NCBI RefSeq assembly: GCF_030010215.1
Contig: NZ_JASCRR010000004.1
Span: forward strand, 184,291-248,290
Origin: Tianweitania sp. UT-5YL-CI-8
Lineage (GTDB): Bacteria > Pseudomonadota > Alphaproteobacteria > Rhizobiales > Rhizobiaceae
Reading direction: 5' to 3'
DNA length: 64,000 bases
Below the pieces are notes generated by a model. That model was not told the DNA's origin, made no database searches, and worked only from the letters and a program-made list of their open reading frames with translations. Below are positions 8,233 through 15,966 of this stretch, one piece after another. The position numbers and the translations under genes are program-made. The number at the start of each line of letters is the position of its first letter. The first letter of the stretch is position 1.

Positions 8233-8385
8233 CCCCCTCTGTCCTGCCGGACATCTCCCCCGCGAAGGGAGATCGGGCTCGCCCGTGGGCCTTCGCCAAT
8301 CGCCAACGTCGCAAAAAGAGGCGCCGAAAGCGAAACCGTTGATCTCCCCCCTTGAGGGGGAGATGTCCGGCAGGACAGAGGGGGG
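8233..8385. repeat. Large inverted intergenic repeat
   Basis: The arms, about 8233-8272 and 8342-8385, are near-perfect complements. The left reads CCCCCTCTGTCCTGCCGGAC and the right ends GTCCGGCAGGACAGAGGGGG. The right arm contains its own internal palindrome (CCCCCTTGAGGGGG). The arms flank about 70 bases that show no gene. This is the style of dispersed palindromic repeats found between genes in Mesorhizobium-like genomes. It lies upstream of the DUF1491 gene, so it could be transcribed in its leader. Confidence 0.8.
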
Positions 8386-8462
8386 CAACGTAGAGCTCCG
8401 CCGCGTGCGATTGAATCCCCGACTGGTCTACATCAAGCCTACAATCCTAACATGACAGCCCG

Positions 8463-9290
8463 TCAGTTGGTCAGGCCGATTTCCTTCATCTTGGCATAGA
8501 CGGCTTCGTCGGGCTCGCCGGTTTCCGGCAGACCGAAAAGCGATTGGAACTCGCGGATGCCCGAGCGGGTGCGCCCGCCCATCTTGCCATCGATGTCGAT
8601 GCCTTGATTGCCAAAGGCCTTCAGCCCGGCCTGGATGCGGCGCAGGCGCGCCTCCTGGTCGCCGGAAACCTTTGCCGGTTCCGCCTTGGGCGCAGGCACG
8701 GGCGCTGCCGCCGGAGCGGGTGACGGACGTGGCGAAATGCCCGCGGTCCGGTCCGGCGCGCCAAGCTGATGCAACAGCGCCGCGTCGATCTCGCCGGTCG
8801 CCGCCATGCCGATCTTCTTCTGATAGGCCTCGACGGCGCTGCGCGTCGCCGGGCCGTTTCGCCCGTCCACCGTGCCGCCGTAGAAATTCAGCTCCTTGAG
8901 CACGCTCTGAACGCGTTCGACGGTCGGGTCGCCCGTCGGTGCCGGCGGCTGCACCGGGGCCTCGCTGATCGCCGGCTCCAGAGCCGAGGTCTCGACGGGG
9001 CGTTCGATCTTGATCGTCGTCTCGGCGACTTTCAGTGCGGGCTGGGGGAAGGGCTGGACATTTCTGGTGGCAAACAGCGCGCCGGAATGCGCATGCGGCT
9101 GGTACCACAGCGCATTGGCCGAGACATAGGACAGAGCGACCAGAAACGCCGTCGATCCGCCGACCAGCACCGGGTTGCGCGCGATGAAGCTGCCCAGGCC
9201 CGCCGCGCCTTCATGCAGAAGATTGCGCTGTTCCTCGACGACGACGGGCTTCTTCTTCCTGCCCTTACCCGGCTTTGCGGAGCGAGCCAT
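8463..9290 (-). CDS. Membrane-anchored protein with two peptidoglycan-binding domains
   Basis: 275 residues. A basic cytoplasmic tail (KPGKGRKKKP) is followed by a membrane segment at about 40-62 (VLVGGSTAFLVALSYVSANALWY), a Pro-rich linker, and two PG_binding_1-type repeats. The first has VQSVLKELNFYGGTVDGRNG then TRSAVEAYQKK, and the second has IQAGLKAFGNQGIDIDGKMG then TRSGIREFQSLFG. The protein probably tethers the inner membrane to the cell wall. ATG at 9290 lies inside the end of the upstream histidine kinase gene (26-base overlap), so the two are translationally linked and may share an envelope role (inference). Confidence 0.85.
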   Translation of the reverse strand: MARSAKPGKGRKKKPVVVEEQRNLLHEGAAGLGSFIARNPVLVGGSTAFLVALSYVSANALWYQPHAHSGALFATRNVQPFPQPALKVAETTIKIERPVETSALEPAISEAPVQPPAPTGDPTVERVQSVLKELNFYGGTVDGRNGPATRSAVEAYQKKIGMAATGEIDAALLHQLGAPDRTAGISPRPSPAPAAAPVPAPKAEPAKVSGDQEARLRRIQAGLKAFGNQGIDIDGKMGGRTRSGIREFQSLFGLPETGEPDEAVYAKMKEIGLTN

Positions 9291-11061
9291 TGCCTACCTC
9301 TTGCACCTTGCGCATCGGCACCGCCACCGGCGCATCGTCTCCTGAATCCGGGCTCATCTTGGGTCCGCCGACCGGCAGGCTGATCGTCACCTTCGTTCCT
9401 TCGCCGGGCGCGCTTTCGATCGACATGGTTCCCTCGTGCAGCGCAACGAGGCCCTTCACCAGCGACAGCCCCAGGCCGGTGCCTTCGAAGCGGCGCGTAT
9501 AGTCGTTCTGGATCTGGCTGAACGGTTTGCAGAGCGTCGCGATATCCTGTTCGGCAATGCCGATGCCGTTGTCGTTGACCCAGAAATGCAGCCGCGAACC
9601 GACACGCTTTGCACCGATGCCGACCTTGCCGCCTTCGGGCGTGAACTTGATCGCGTTGGAGACGAGATTGATCAGCATCTGCTGCACGGCGCGGCGGTCT
9701 GCATTGATCTCGCCCGTGCCGACCGACACGTCGGCTGCCAGGTCGATGTTCTTGATCTTGGCCTGCAGGTGCATCATCGACGCGCACATCTCCACCGCTT
9801 CATGGAAGCGGAACGGTTCGGGATGGGCGACATAGCAGCCGGCTTCGATCTTGGCCACATCCAGGATCGCGTTGACCACAGACAGGAGATGCTGTCCGGA
9901 ATCGTGGACGAGCTGGACATATTCCTTCTGCCGGGGGTCGCGGAACGCGCCCAGCATGTCGTGCAGCAGCATGTCGGAAAAGCCGATGATGGCGTTGAGC
10001 GGCGTGCGCAACTCGTGGCTCACCGTCGCCAGGAAATAGGTCTGGGCCGCTTCCCCCGCAGCAACCGCGTCATGCGCCTTGGCAAGTGCGGACCGCAGTT
10101 CGGCAATCGCCTCGTTGCGGCGCAGCAGCATGACCAGCCCACCACTGCGCTTGTCGTCGGCGATGTCCATGACAAAAGGGGTGAAGCTGTGGCGGCCGCC
10201 TTCCAGCGCATCGGAGGGAAGGCGCAGCCTGAGCTCGAGGCTGCGGTGCTCCGCCCCCTCGCGCAGTTCCGACAAAGCGCAGAGATAGGCGACGCGATCG
10301 GCGATATGGATGCGGTCGAACAGGGCCGAACCGGTCAGCATCTCCGGATCGATGCCCAGCATCGTTTCGGCCCGTGACGACACCGACATCACCTCGCCCG
10401 AGCGGGCGAGCCGGGCGACGACCGCGTCGAGCGCTGTTTCCGGTATCGACGGCTCTTCGACGCCGATATTTTTGAAATGCTGAGATACGCCGCCGCGCAT
10501 CCGCGCAGCCACGGTCCCGGCCCAGACGGCAGGCACCAGCCAATGCCAGGCGGCGGGCAGTCCGGGCGTGGCTGTGGCCAGCATTGGAACAGCCAGTTGC
10601 GCGGCAAACGCCAGAAGGGCCGCCGCCCCGCCGGCAAGCAAAGCATCGCGGCTGCGGAACACCCACCAGGCCTCGAAAGGCAGCGCGAGCACCAGCAAGG
10701 CCAGCGGCGACGCGGCGGCGCCGGCAAAAAAGGTGACGGCTGCGAGCCATACGGCAGCCAGCGCCAGGCCGACCGCGCCGAGCGCCTTCACCCGGCCCGT
10801 GGCGGCCACCAGCAAGGCATTGAGCCAGCACAGGCCGAAGGCGGAGAAGATCACGGACAGAATCGCGACCGCGCCGACCTGCCCCGACAGCAGCAGCACC
10901 GCCGGACCGGCCAGCAGGAAGGGCATGGCCAAAAGCATACCGATCAGGCGCGCATGGGTCGCGCGCTCTTCGGAATCGACGATGGAGGGATGGACCAGAT
11001 GGTCGCATCCGCCGGCCAACGCGCCGGAAAACTCCCTATATCTGGTTACTGCAACACTCAA
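9265..11061 (-). CDS. Membrane-bound sensor histidine kinase (PleC/DivL-like)
   Basis: The N-terminal about 150 residues hold around six membrane helices (MLLAMPFLLAGPAVLLL onward). A PAS-like region follows (SSRAETMLGIDPEMLTGSAL), then a short coiled linker and a complete kinase core. The H box is FLATVSHELRTPLNAIIGFS with the phospho-acceptor His; the N box is NLVSNAIKFTPEGG, G1 is VNDNGIGI and G2 is GTGLGLSLV. It resembles the PleC/DivL group of cell-cycle kinases, but no response regulator is adjacent. The start is uncertain: no ATG exists near the N-terminus. TTG at 11061, with GAGAG upstream, is chosen; TTG at 11112 is the alternative. Confidence 0.85.
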   Translation of the reverse strand: MSVAVTRYREFSGALAGGCDHLVHPSIVDSEERATHARLIGMLLAMPFLLAGPAVLLLSGQVGAVAILSVIFSAFGLCWLNALLVAATGRVKALGAVGLALAAVWLAAVTFFAGAAASPLALLVLALPFEAWWVFRSRDALLAGGAAALLAFAAQLAVPMLATATPGLPAAWHWLVPAVWAGTVAARMRGGVSQHFKNIGVEEPSIPETALDAVVARLARSGEVMSVSSRAETMLGIDPEMLTGSALFDRIHIADRVAYLCALSELREGAEHRSLELRLRLPSDALEGGRHSFTPFVMDIADDKRSGGLVMLLRRNEAIAELRSALAKAHDAVAAGEAAQTYFLATVSHELRTPLNAIIGFSDMLLHDMLGAFRDPRQKEYVQLVHDSGQHLLSVVNAILDVAKIEAGCYVAHPEPFRFHEAVEMCASMMHLQAKIKNIDLAADVSVGTGEINADRRAVQQMLINLVSNAIKFTPEGGKVGIGAKRVGSRLHFWVNDNGIGIAEQDIATLCKPFSQIQNDYTRRFEGTGLGLSLVKGLVALHEGTMSIESAPGEGTKVTISLPVGGPKMSPDSGDDAPVAVPMRKVQEVGNGSLRKAG

Positions 11062-11505
11062 CGCAACGCTCTCTCGGGGTCCCGCGAAAGGGGACCGTTT
11101 CACACCGGCCAACCTCGCACCGAGCCTTTAAGGAAGGGATAAAACGCCGGCTGTTTTACGACGTACCGCGCCGGACCCGGCCTTCCCCGCGCCTTCGATC
11201 CCCGTGAACTTTTCAGTATGGTTAATGGCTGGTTTCGGAATTCATGAAGATTGTCTTAGTCGCCACGATACGCGCTTGGCCCAGCAAACCACGGAAGGTA
11301 CAAGATTTTCAATCGCTTGACGCTGGTGAAGACGCTCATTTTCCCTTCTCCGCAGGCCATTGTCAGGGCTTCGTTAACGAATGGCTTCGGCAGCGGCTAA
11401 AATACGCGCTTCATTTTCAATAAGGTCTTGGCGTATCCCTGCCATGATGCGCCCAACGACAAGACCGGCCCACGCATGGCCGGCCGAACATCGAAAGGCA
11501 TTGCA
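11062..11505. other. Divergent intergenic region with a 12-bp palindrome
   Basis: About 440 bases between the minus-strand histidine kinase and the plus-strand DUF5330 gene, so promoters for both should lie here. A perfect palindrome TTCGTTAACGAA occurs at 11370-11381 and could be an operator. The stretch 11210-11300 is AT-richer than its surroundings. No gene is convincing. CtrA-type TTAA-N7-TTAA spacing was looked for and not found. Confidence 0.5.
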
Positions 11506-11898
11506 ATGGGCTTCCTGCTCCGCACGGGTTTCTGGTTTGCGCTGGTGCTGCTGATTCTGCCGTTCGATTTCGGCTCCAGCGTAGCCGAAGGCGAAAAGGT
11601 CAGCCCGATCCAGACGTTCTTTGCCGCCCGCGACGCGGTCAGCGACATATCCGGCATCTGCGAACGCCAGCCCGATGTCTGCGAGACAGGCCGCACCGCC
11701 CTGCAGACGATCGGCGTCCGGGCGCGCGAGACCGCGCGCATCGCCTATGAGTTGCTCGACCAGCAGTTCGGCGAAAAGGACAAGGACATCAGCACCGGCA
11801 GCGTGGCCGTCCAGCCCGAAACACAGCCGGCGGATGCCGATGTCACCGCCCGAACCGACGCAGATCTGCCCGAGACTGCGCCGCTTCCGCCGCGCTGA
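11506..11898 (+). CDS. DUF5330 domain protein with signal sequence
   Basis: 130 residues beginning MGFLLRTGFWFALVLLILPF, a signal anchor, followed by a conserved region with ARDAVSDISGICERQPDVCE then TGRTALQTIG (two Cys that could form a disulfide) and an acidic Pro/Ala-rich tail. This matches the DUF5330 family of Hyphomicrobiales; the function is unknown. The ATG at 11506 has GAAAGG about eight bases upstream and gives the family length, while upstream in-frame ATGs would place a charged tail before the signal. Upstream of sufE in the same direction (48-base gap), possibly co-transcribed. Confidence 0.8.
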   Translation: MGFLLRTGFWFALVLLILPFDFGSSVAEGEKVSPIQTFFAARDAVSDISGICERQPDVCETGRTALQTIGVRARETARIAYELLDQQFGEKDKDISTGSVAVQPETQPADADVTARTDADLPETAPLPPR

Positions 11899-11946
11899 GC
11901 CGCTTTTTCTCGTGACCTTGCTCCCGACGATGACTATATCGCGGCT

Positions 11947-12381
11947 ATGAGCACGACGATCGACGGCATCAAGGACGATTTCTCCTTCCTCACCGACTGG
12001 GAAGACCGCTACCGCTATGTCATCGAACTCGGCGAGGCGCTGCCTCCCTTTCCCGAGGCGGCCCGGGATGCCGCCAACAAGGTCCCAGGCTGCGTCAGCC
12101 AGGTCTGGCTGGTGACCGAGCCCGGCGACGGACCGGATCCGGTGATGTCCTTCCAGGGCGATTCGGACGCGCATATCGTGCGCGGGCTGGTCGCTATCAT
12201 GCTTGCTCTGTTTTCCGGGCAGCGCGCCAGCGCCATTCTCGCCATCGACGCCGAAGCCCTGCTGCGCTCGCTTGGGCTTGACGAGCACCTGACGCCGCAG
12301 CGCGCCAATGGCCTCCGCTCGATGGTCAAGCGCATCCGCCGGGATGCCGAGGCAGCGCTTCAGGTCAGCGTCGGCCGATAA
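11947..12381 (+). CDS. sufE: SufE cysteine desulfuration protein
   Basis: SufE takes sulfur from the cysteine desulfurase SufS and passes it to the SufBCD scaffold during iron-sulfur cluster assembly. The protein has 144 residues, normal for the family. The acceptor Cys is in KVPGCVSQVW (about residue 49), preceded by WEDRYRYVIELGE and followed by the FQGDSDAHIVRGL strand and a C-terminal helical pair. The rest of the suf operon is not in the window. Its last 22 bases overlap the end of the convergent DUF6456 gene. Confidence 0.93.
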   Translation: MSTTIDGIKDDFSFLTDWEDRYRYVIELGEALPPFPEAARDAANKVPGCVSQVWLVTEPGDGPDPVMSFQGDSDAHIVRGLVAIMLALFSGQRASAILAIDAEALLRSLGLDEHLTPQRANGLRSMVKRIRRDAEAALQVSVGR

Positions 12382-13133
12382 TCGTCGCTGCCCCAATGCA
12401 GCGTGAGCGGCCTTGCCTTGCCTGTTGCCGGCTCATAGTGCCGCGCCAGAACGCCGAGCGCCGACTTGAGCACGACCTTGGCCGAGCGCACCGGCCAGCC
12501 GCGCTCGGCTTCGACGCGCTCCAGGCCTTTCAGGAAACAGCAGATATCGATCAGCACGCCGGACAGTTCCGGACCGACTGCCTCGATGGCGTGGTCGACG
12601 CGCTGCCGGGCGGCGAGCGCCGCATCGGTGAGTTCGACCATCCCGCCCGCGCCGCCGCGCCGGCCTGACGACACGCTGGCGATCCAGTTCATGCCCAGTT
12701 GCGGCATGATCTGTCCGCGTGTGTAATCCGAACGCAGGCGCTCTCCGGCATTGAACTCGCGAAGGTCGAGGAACGGCCTGCCGTCCCGCCCCTTGCGGCG
12801 AAAAAGCTGGGCCAGCGGCGATTCCGCAGTATTTGCCGGCGCCTCCGTCGCCACCCCGTCGACAACGGTATCGACGATCTCGATCTCACGTCGGGCAGGC
12901 TCTAACACTCCGGTCGTTGTTTCGGCGAGCAAGACCGTGCCGTCATCGTTCTTGCGCACGATTCCCCGTCGCAAAAATCCGTCCAACGCTTGCTCGGATA
13001 CACAGATCGCACCGCCCCGTTCCAGTTCCAGCACGACCTGCCCGGCCTCCGCAGCCATGGCGAGCGTCGCCCGCCCCTTGGCCAACGCGCGCACGATCCT
13101 CGATTCCGTTTGTTCCATCATTGCAAACCTCAC
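12360..13133 (-). CDS. DUF6456 domain protein, partner of DnaA domain IV-like gene
   Basis: 257 residues. An N-terminal winged-helix-like region (about 10-75, ESRIVRALAKGRATLAMAAE) is followed by a linker and a conserved C-terminal block with SPLAQLFRRKGRDGRPFLD, GERLRSDYTRGQIMPQLGMN and GVLIDICCFLKGLERVEAER, characteristic of DUF6456. Function is unknown. GTG at 13133 gives a 4-base GTGA overlap with the preceding DnaA-like gene, evidence for translational coupling; ATGs at 13121 or 13118 are possible. The constant pairing suggests a role in DNA binding or replication control (inference). Confidence 0.8.
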   Translation of the reverse strand: MRFAMMEQTESRIVRALAKGRATLAMAAEAGQVVLELERGGAICVSEQALDGFLRRGIVRKNDDGTVLLAETTTGVLEPARREIEIVDTVVDGVATEAPANTAESPLAQLFRRKGRDGRPFLDLREFNAGERLRSDYTRGQIMPQLGMNWIASVSSGRRGGAGGMVELTDAALAARQRVDHAIEAVGPELSGVLIDICCFLKGLERVEAERGWPVRSAKVVLKSALGVLARHYEPATGKARPLTLHWGSDDYRPTLT

Positions 13134-13573
13134 ATCTGCCGGTTCTGGCGGAACGCCGCCTTCATCACCCGTTCCACCGTCGCCACCACGCGGTCGAACT
13201 CGATGTCGTCGCGCAAATCCTCGATGATGTGGCAGGCATAGATCACCGTGGTGCGGTCCCGCCCGAATCCCTTGCCGATGTCGTTCATTTTCAGGCCCAG
13301 GACGACATGGGCGACATACATGGCAATCTGACGCACGCGGCTGACATCGAGGCTGGTGCGGCCGGTCCGGCGCAGTTCCTTGCTCGACACCGAAAACATC
13401 GCGGCGGTGACGTCGATCACCCCATCGCAGAGCGCAATGATCTCGGCCTCCCGCTCACGCGCGACGGCCTCCCCATAGTGCTGACGCCGCGCCACAAGGC
13501 TGGCCCGCACTTGCGGCGAAGAGCCGATCTCCTGGCTTGGCGACGGCTCGGGCAGAGCGGGTAATGCGGACAC
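13130..13573 (-). CDS. Helix-turn-helix protein resembling DnaA domain IV (no ATPase domain)
   Basis: 147 residues. The C-terminal half resembles the DNA-binding domain IV of DnaA: VTAAMFSVSSKELR, SRVRQIAMYVAHVVLG, then IGKGFGRDRTTVIYACHIIE, the counterpart of the DnaA signature that contacts the DnaA box (here RDRTTV rather than the usual RDHTTV). The AAA+ domain is absent, so it cannot be an initiator by itself. It might compete for or read DnaA-box-like sites (inference). GTG at 13573 is preferred because GAGGAGG lies six bases upstream; the longer TTG start at 13633 lacks this. Confidence 0.85.
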   Translation of the reverse strand: MSALPALPEPSPSQEIGSSPQVRASLVARRQHYGEAVAREREAEIIALCDGVIDVTAAMFSVSSKELRRTGRTSLDVSRVRQIAMYVAHVVLGLKMNDIGKGFGRDRTTVIYACHIIEDLRDDIEFDRVVATVERVMKAAFRQNRQM

Positions 13574-13780
13574 ATCGGCCTCCTCGTTATAGGAATATCT
13601 TCTTATATTCGAGACCGGGCGATGTGTGAACAAAACGGGATCATATTTTTCCCGTCAATTTTCCAACTCGCTGAAACGATTGAGGTTTATCTGCCGCCTC
13701 CAGTTTTCTTCGGATTCTTTCTCCACACCTCTCCAGCCGCACCGATAGTCGACGCACCACAGCTAAAGCGGAGTTTCGGC

Positions 13781-14137
13781 ATGTTGGATTTTCAGGAAGA
13801 GACCCTCGCTTTCCGGGCGCGGAAAGAACGGGAGACGATGCAGGCACGGCAGATCGCGGCGCTGCAGCTGGCCTGCGGGCTGGATCTCAGCGAGGCGCTG
13901 TCATCGGACGGCGATCGGCGCAGGACCCTGCTGGCCAGGCTTGACAGGACGCTGGAAAGGGAAAGGCTGAAAGGCCTGCGCCGCCACTGGAGCTACGACC
14001 TCAACCGCCATATCGCGCTCAAGCAGATCAGGGACCGGCTATGCCCGCCGGCAGCCGATGCCATGAGCGACCGGAACAAGCCGGCACGGCGACACCGGCG
14101 TAAAATGCAAACGGCGCCCGAAGGCGCCGTTAAGTGA
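13781..14137 (+). CDS. Small basic hypothetical protein
   Basis: 118 residues, very rich in Arg, Leu and Glu, predicted all-helical and cytoplasmic. Visible features are an N-terminal LDFQEETLAFRARKERETMQ, a central LDLSEALSSDGDRRRTLLAR, and a basic tail with KPARRHRRK. I do not recognise a characterised family. ATG at 13781 is preceded by AAAGCGGAG. Its last codons contain the terminator hairpin of the convergent mucR gene (14111-14130), so that hairpin is under two constraints. Nucleic-acid binding is possible from the charge, but unsupported. Confidence 0.6.
   Translation: MLDFQEETLAFRARKERETMQARQIAALQLACGLDLSEALSSDGDRRRTLLARLDRTLERERLKGLRRHWSYDLNRHIALKQIRDRLCPPAADAMSDRNKPARRHRRKMQTAPEGAVK
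14111..14130 (-). terminator. mucR terminator with TTCG tetraloop
   Basis: On the minus strand the sequence is ACGGCGCC-TTCG-GGCGCCGT followed by a T-rich stretch (TTGCATTTT). An 8-bp perfect stem capped by a stable UUCG tetraloop is a classic intrinsic terminator. It lies 20 bases past the mucR stop and inside the last codons of the opposing gene. Confidence 0.8.
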
Positions 14138-14150
14138 CATGTCCGAGCAA

Positions 14151-14585
14151 TCAGCGCGTCGCCGCCGTCTTGCGCTTGCGGCCCAGGCCCATCTTCTTGG
14201 CGAGTTGCGACCGCGCCTCGGCATACATCGGGGCAACCATCGGATAATTGGGATCGAGGCCCCACTTCTCACGGTACTGTTCCGGCGTCATACCGTAGTG
14301 GGTCATCAGGTGGCGCTTGAGCGACTTGAACTTTTTGCCGTCTTCAAGGCAGATGATGTATTCGTCATGCACCGAACGCTTCGGGTTGACCGCAGGCTTC
14401 TGGCGATCGACCGCCGGCGCCTCGGGAGCGCCGCCGATGCGGCCCAGCGCGGCATGCACATCCGCAATCAAGGATGCGAGGTCGCCGACCGGAACGGGAT
14501 TGTTGCTGACATAAGCGGCAACCACATCGGCGGTCAATTCAATCAAAGCTTCGGTGTTCTTAGCGGGGGGGTCGAAGTTATCCAT
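14151..14585 (-). CDS. mucR: MucR/Ros family zinc-finger transcriptional regulator
   Basis: 144 residues. Global regulator family of rhizobia and brucellae controlling exopolysaccharide, motility and virulence genes by binding AT-rich DNA. The zinc-finger region has [29 protein letters not shown], in which one Cys and two His act as ligands, and the C-terminus has the conserved [19 protein letters not shown]. The N-terminal segment ([20 protein letters not shown]) is the oligomerisation region. Upstream is 240 bases of unusually AT-rich DNA, a plausible autoregulatory target, since MucR proteins repress their own gene in relatives. Confidence 0.95.
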   Translation of the reverse strand: MDNFDPPAKNTEALIELTADVVAAYVSNNPVPVGDLASLIADVHAALGRIGGAPEAPAVDRQKPAVNPKRSVHDEYIICLEDGKKFKSLKRHLMTHYGMTPEQYREKWGLDPNYPMVAPMYAEARSQLAKKMGLGRKRKTAATR

Positions 14586-14825
14586 AAATTTTTGGCCCTA
14601 TTTATTATTGTTCAATGAATTCGGCTGGCACTTACAACAATAGGCAACCCAAGGGCAATGCAGCTGGCAAAAGATTCATTGTGCCAGATATTTGCGGCGG
14701 AACAATATGCCAGTCAATAGCACGTCTCTTGATTGTTCTGCAAATAACGGTAAAAAAAGCAATATAACCTGATAATCCACCAATAAAAAAATCTTATATT
14801 GGCCACATTTCAGGTAGCGCCACCT
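14586..14825. promoter_or_regulatory. AT-rich leader of mucR, likely MucR-binding DNA
   Basis: This 240-base gap is markedly richer in A and T than the rest of the window, with runs such as TAAATTTTTGG, TTTATTATTG and CAATAAAAAAATCTTATATTGG. It lies upstream of mucR and downstream of the mrp operon on the same strand. MucR/Ros proteins are known to bind AT-rich sites and autoregulate, so it probably holds the mucR promoter and operator (inference). No clear single operator box was identified and no gene is visible. Confidence 0.55.
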
Positions 14826-15179
14826 CTACTTCGCTTTGTATCGCGCGGAAGTTGTCTTCAACTCGTCAGCAACCGAGGATGCCGACGGACGCACCCCCGA
14901 AACATAGGCCGCCTTAGCAAGTAGATGCGCGGAAACCGGCGCCGTCAGAAGAAAGAACAGAACGCCCGCGGCAACCCTGCCTGCAACGCCGTCTGCGCCT
15001 GGAACAAACACCAAGGCTATCAGCATGACGCATGAGCCGACGGTGCCGGCTTTCGATGCCGCATGCATACGAGTGTAGAGATCCGGCAGCCGGACAAGGC
15101 CCAGCGTGGCCGTCAGGATAAAAGCGGCTCCGCCAAGAAGAAGTAACCCCGCGGTTATGTTCTGCAAGATGTCGATCAT
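14826..15179 (-). CDS. mrpG: Monovalent cation/H+ antiporter subunit G
   Basis: Last gene of the Mrp (Pha in rhizobia) antiporter operon. 117 residues with three membrane helices: [31 protein letters not shown] and the [19 protein letters not shown] segment. The family-typical [20 protein letters not shown] lies between helices 1 and 2. The ATG at 15179 overlaps the mrpF stop by 4 bases, and any longer reading is merely antisense-like extension. A 240-base AT-rich gap follows before mucR. Confidence 0.92.
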   Translation of the reverse strand: MIDILQNITAGLLLLGGAAFILTATLGLVRLPDLYTRMHAASKAGTVGSCVMLIALVFVPGADGVAGRVAAGVLFFLLTAPVSAHLLAKAAYVSGVRPSASSVADELKTTSARYKAK

Positions 15180-15499
15180 TTCCGCACATGCTCCTCGTTG
15201 CCGACGTCGCGGTCGGCGTTCCCGCGCGACGCGATGATGAAGCGAGAAAAGGCAACCGTGGCAAGAAACCCGACCAGCCCGAGCGCGATTGCGATGTCGG
15301 CATAGACGACAAGGCCGGTCATCGCGGCTGCGACCGCGATGAAGCCGATGGCGACGACCGTCATGGTGTCGAGCGCCAGAACCCGATCCGGCAAAGTGGG
15401 CCCAACGATGACCCGAAACGCCACGATCAGGAAGGACAGCGATAAAATCACCAGCGCGATTGCGCCGCATATCTGCAAAAACAGCGCATCGAAGCTCAT
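15176..15499 (-). CDS. mrpF: Monovalent cation/H+ antiporter subunit F
   Basis: 107 residues with three membrane helices. The conserved [21 protein letters not shown] between the first and second helix is diagnostic for MrpF/PhaF. The Asp residues in this segment are conserved in the family. It overlaps mrpE by 4 bases and mrpG by 4 bases, consistent with coupled translation of the antiporter subunits. It acts in the inner membrane as part of the hetero-oligomeric complex. Confidence 0.93.
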   Translation of the reverse strand: MSFDALFLQICGAIALVILSLSFLIVAFRVIVGPTLPDRVLALDTMTVVAIGFIAVAAAMTGLVVYADIAIALGLVGFLATVAFSRFIIASRGNADRDVGNEEHVRK

Positions 15500-15966
15500 C
15501 GGAACGCCTCCATGATCTTACGCTCGAACCCTGTCTCGATGTCCCTGCGCGCAGCGTCGATATCCGCGCAGTCGATGGCATGGACGAACAAGGTGCGGCG
15601 GTCGTCGGAAACGTCGACGGAGAGCGTGCCGGGCGTCAGCGTGATGAGGTTGGCCAGCAGCGTTATCTCGAAATCGGTTTCCACCTTGAGCGGATAGGCG
15701 AAAATGCCGGGCCGGAGGTTCATCTTCGGCGAGACGACCAGCTTTGCCACCTTCCAGGCCGACAGCAGCAGTTCCTTGACGAAGAGGATGAACAGCGAGA
15801 CCACAGCGAACGGCCGCACCTTGGGAGCCTCGCCGCTCTGCTCGCGAACCAGAAAGGTTACCAGCGCTCCGACGATCAGCCCGAGCACCAGGTTCGGAAC
15901 GGTGTAGGAAGCGCTGACGGCCAGCCACACGACGGCGAGAATGAGGACAATACCGTAGCGCATCAT
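15496..15966 (-). CDS. mrpE: Monovalent cation/H+ antiporter subunit E
   Basis: 156 residues. Two or three N-terminal membrane helices ([55 protein letters not shown]) are followed by a soluble domain with [20 protein letters not shown], the MrpE hallmark, and a cytoplasmic tail. It starts at the ATG at 15966, overlapping the end of mrpD by one base. Length and motif agree with MrpE/PhaE subunits. Confidence 0.93.
   Translation of the reverse strand: MMRYGIVLILAVVWLAVSASYTVPNLVLGLIVGALVTFLVREQSGEAPKVRPFAVVSLFILFVKELLLSAWKVAKLVVSPKMNLRPGIFAYPLKVETDFEITLLANLITLTPGTLSVDVSDDRRTLFVHAIDCADIDAARRDIETGFERKIMEAFR

Noticed and set aside
13130-13573. True DnaA initiator
   Set aside because: Only the C-terminal DNA-binding domain is present; the AAA+ ATPase region is absent and the length is about a third of DnaA.
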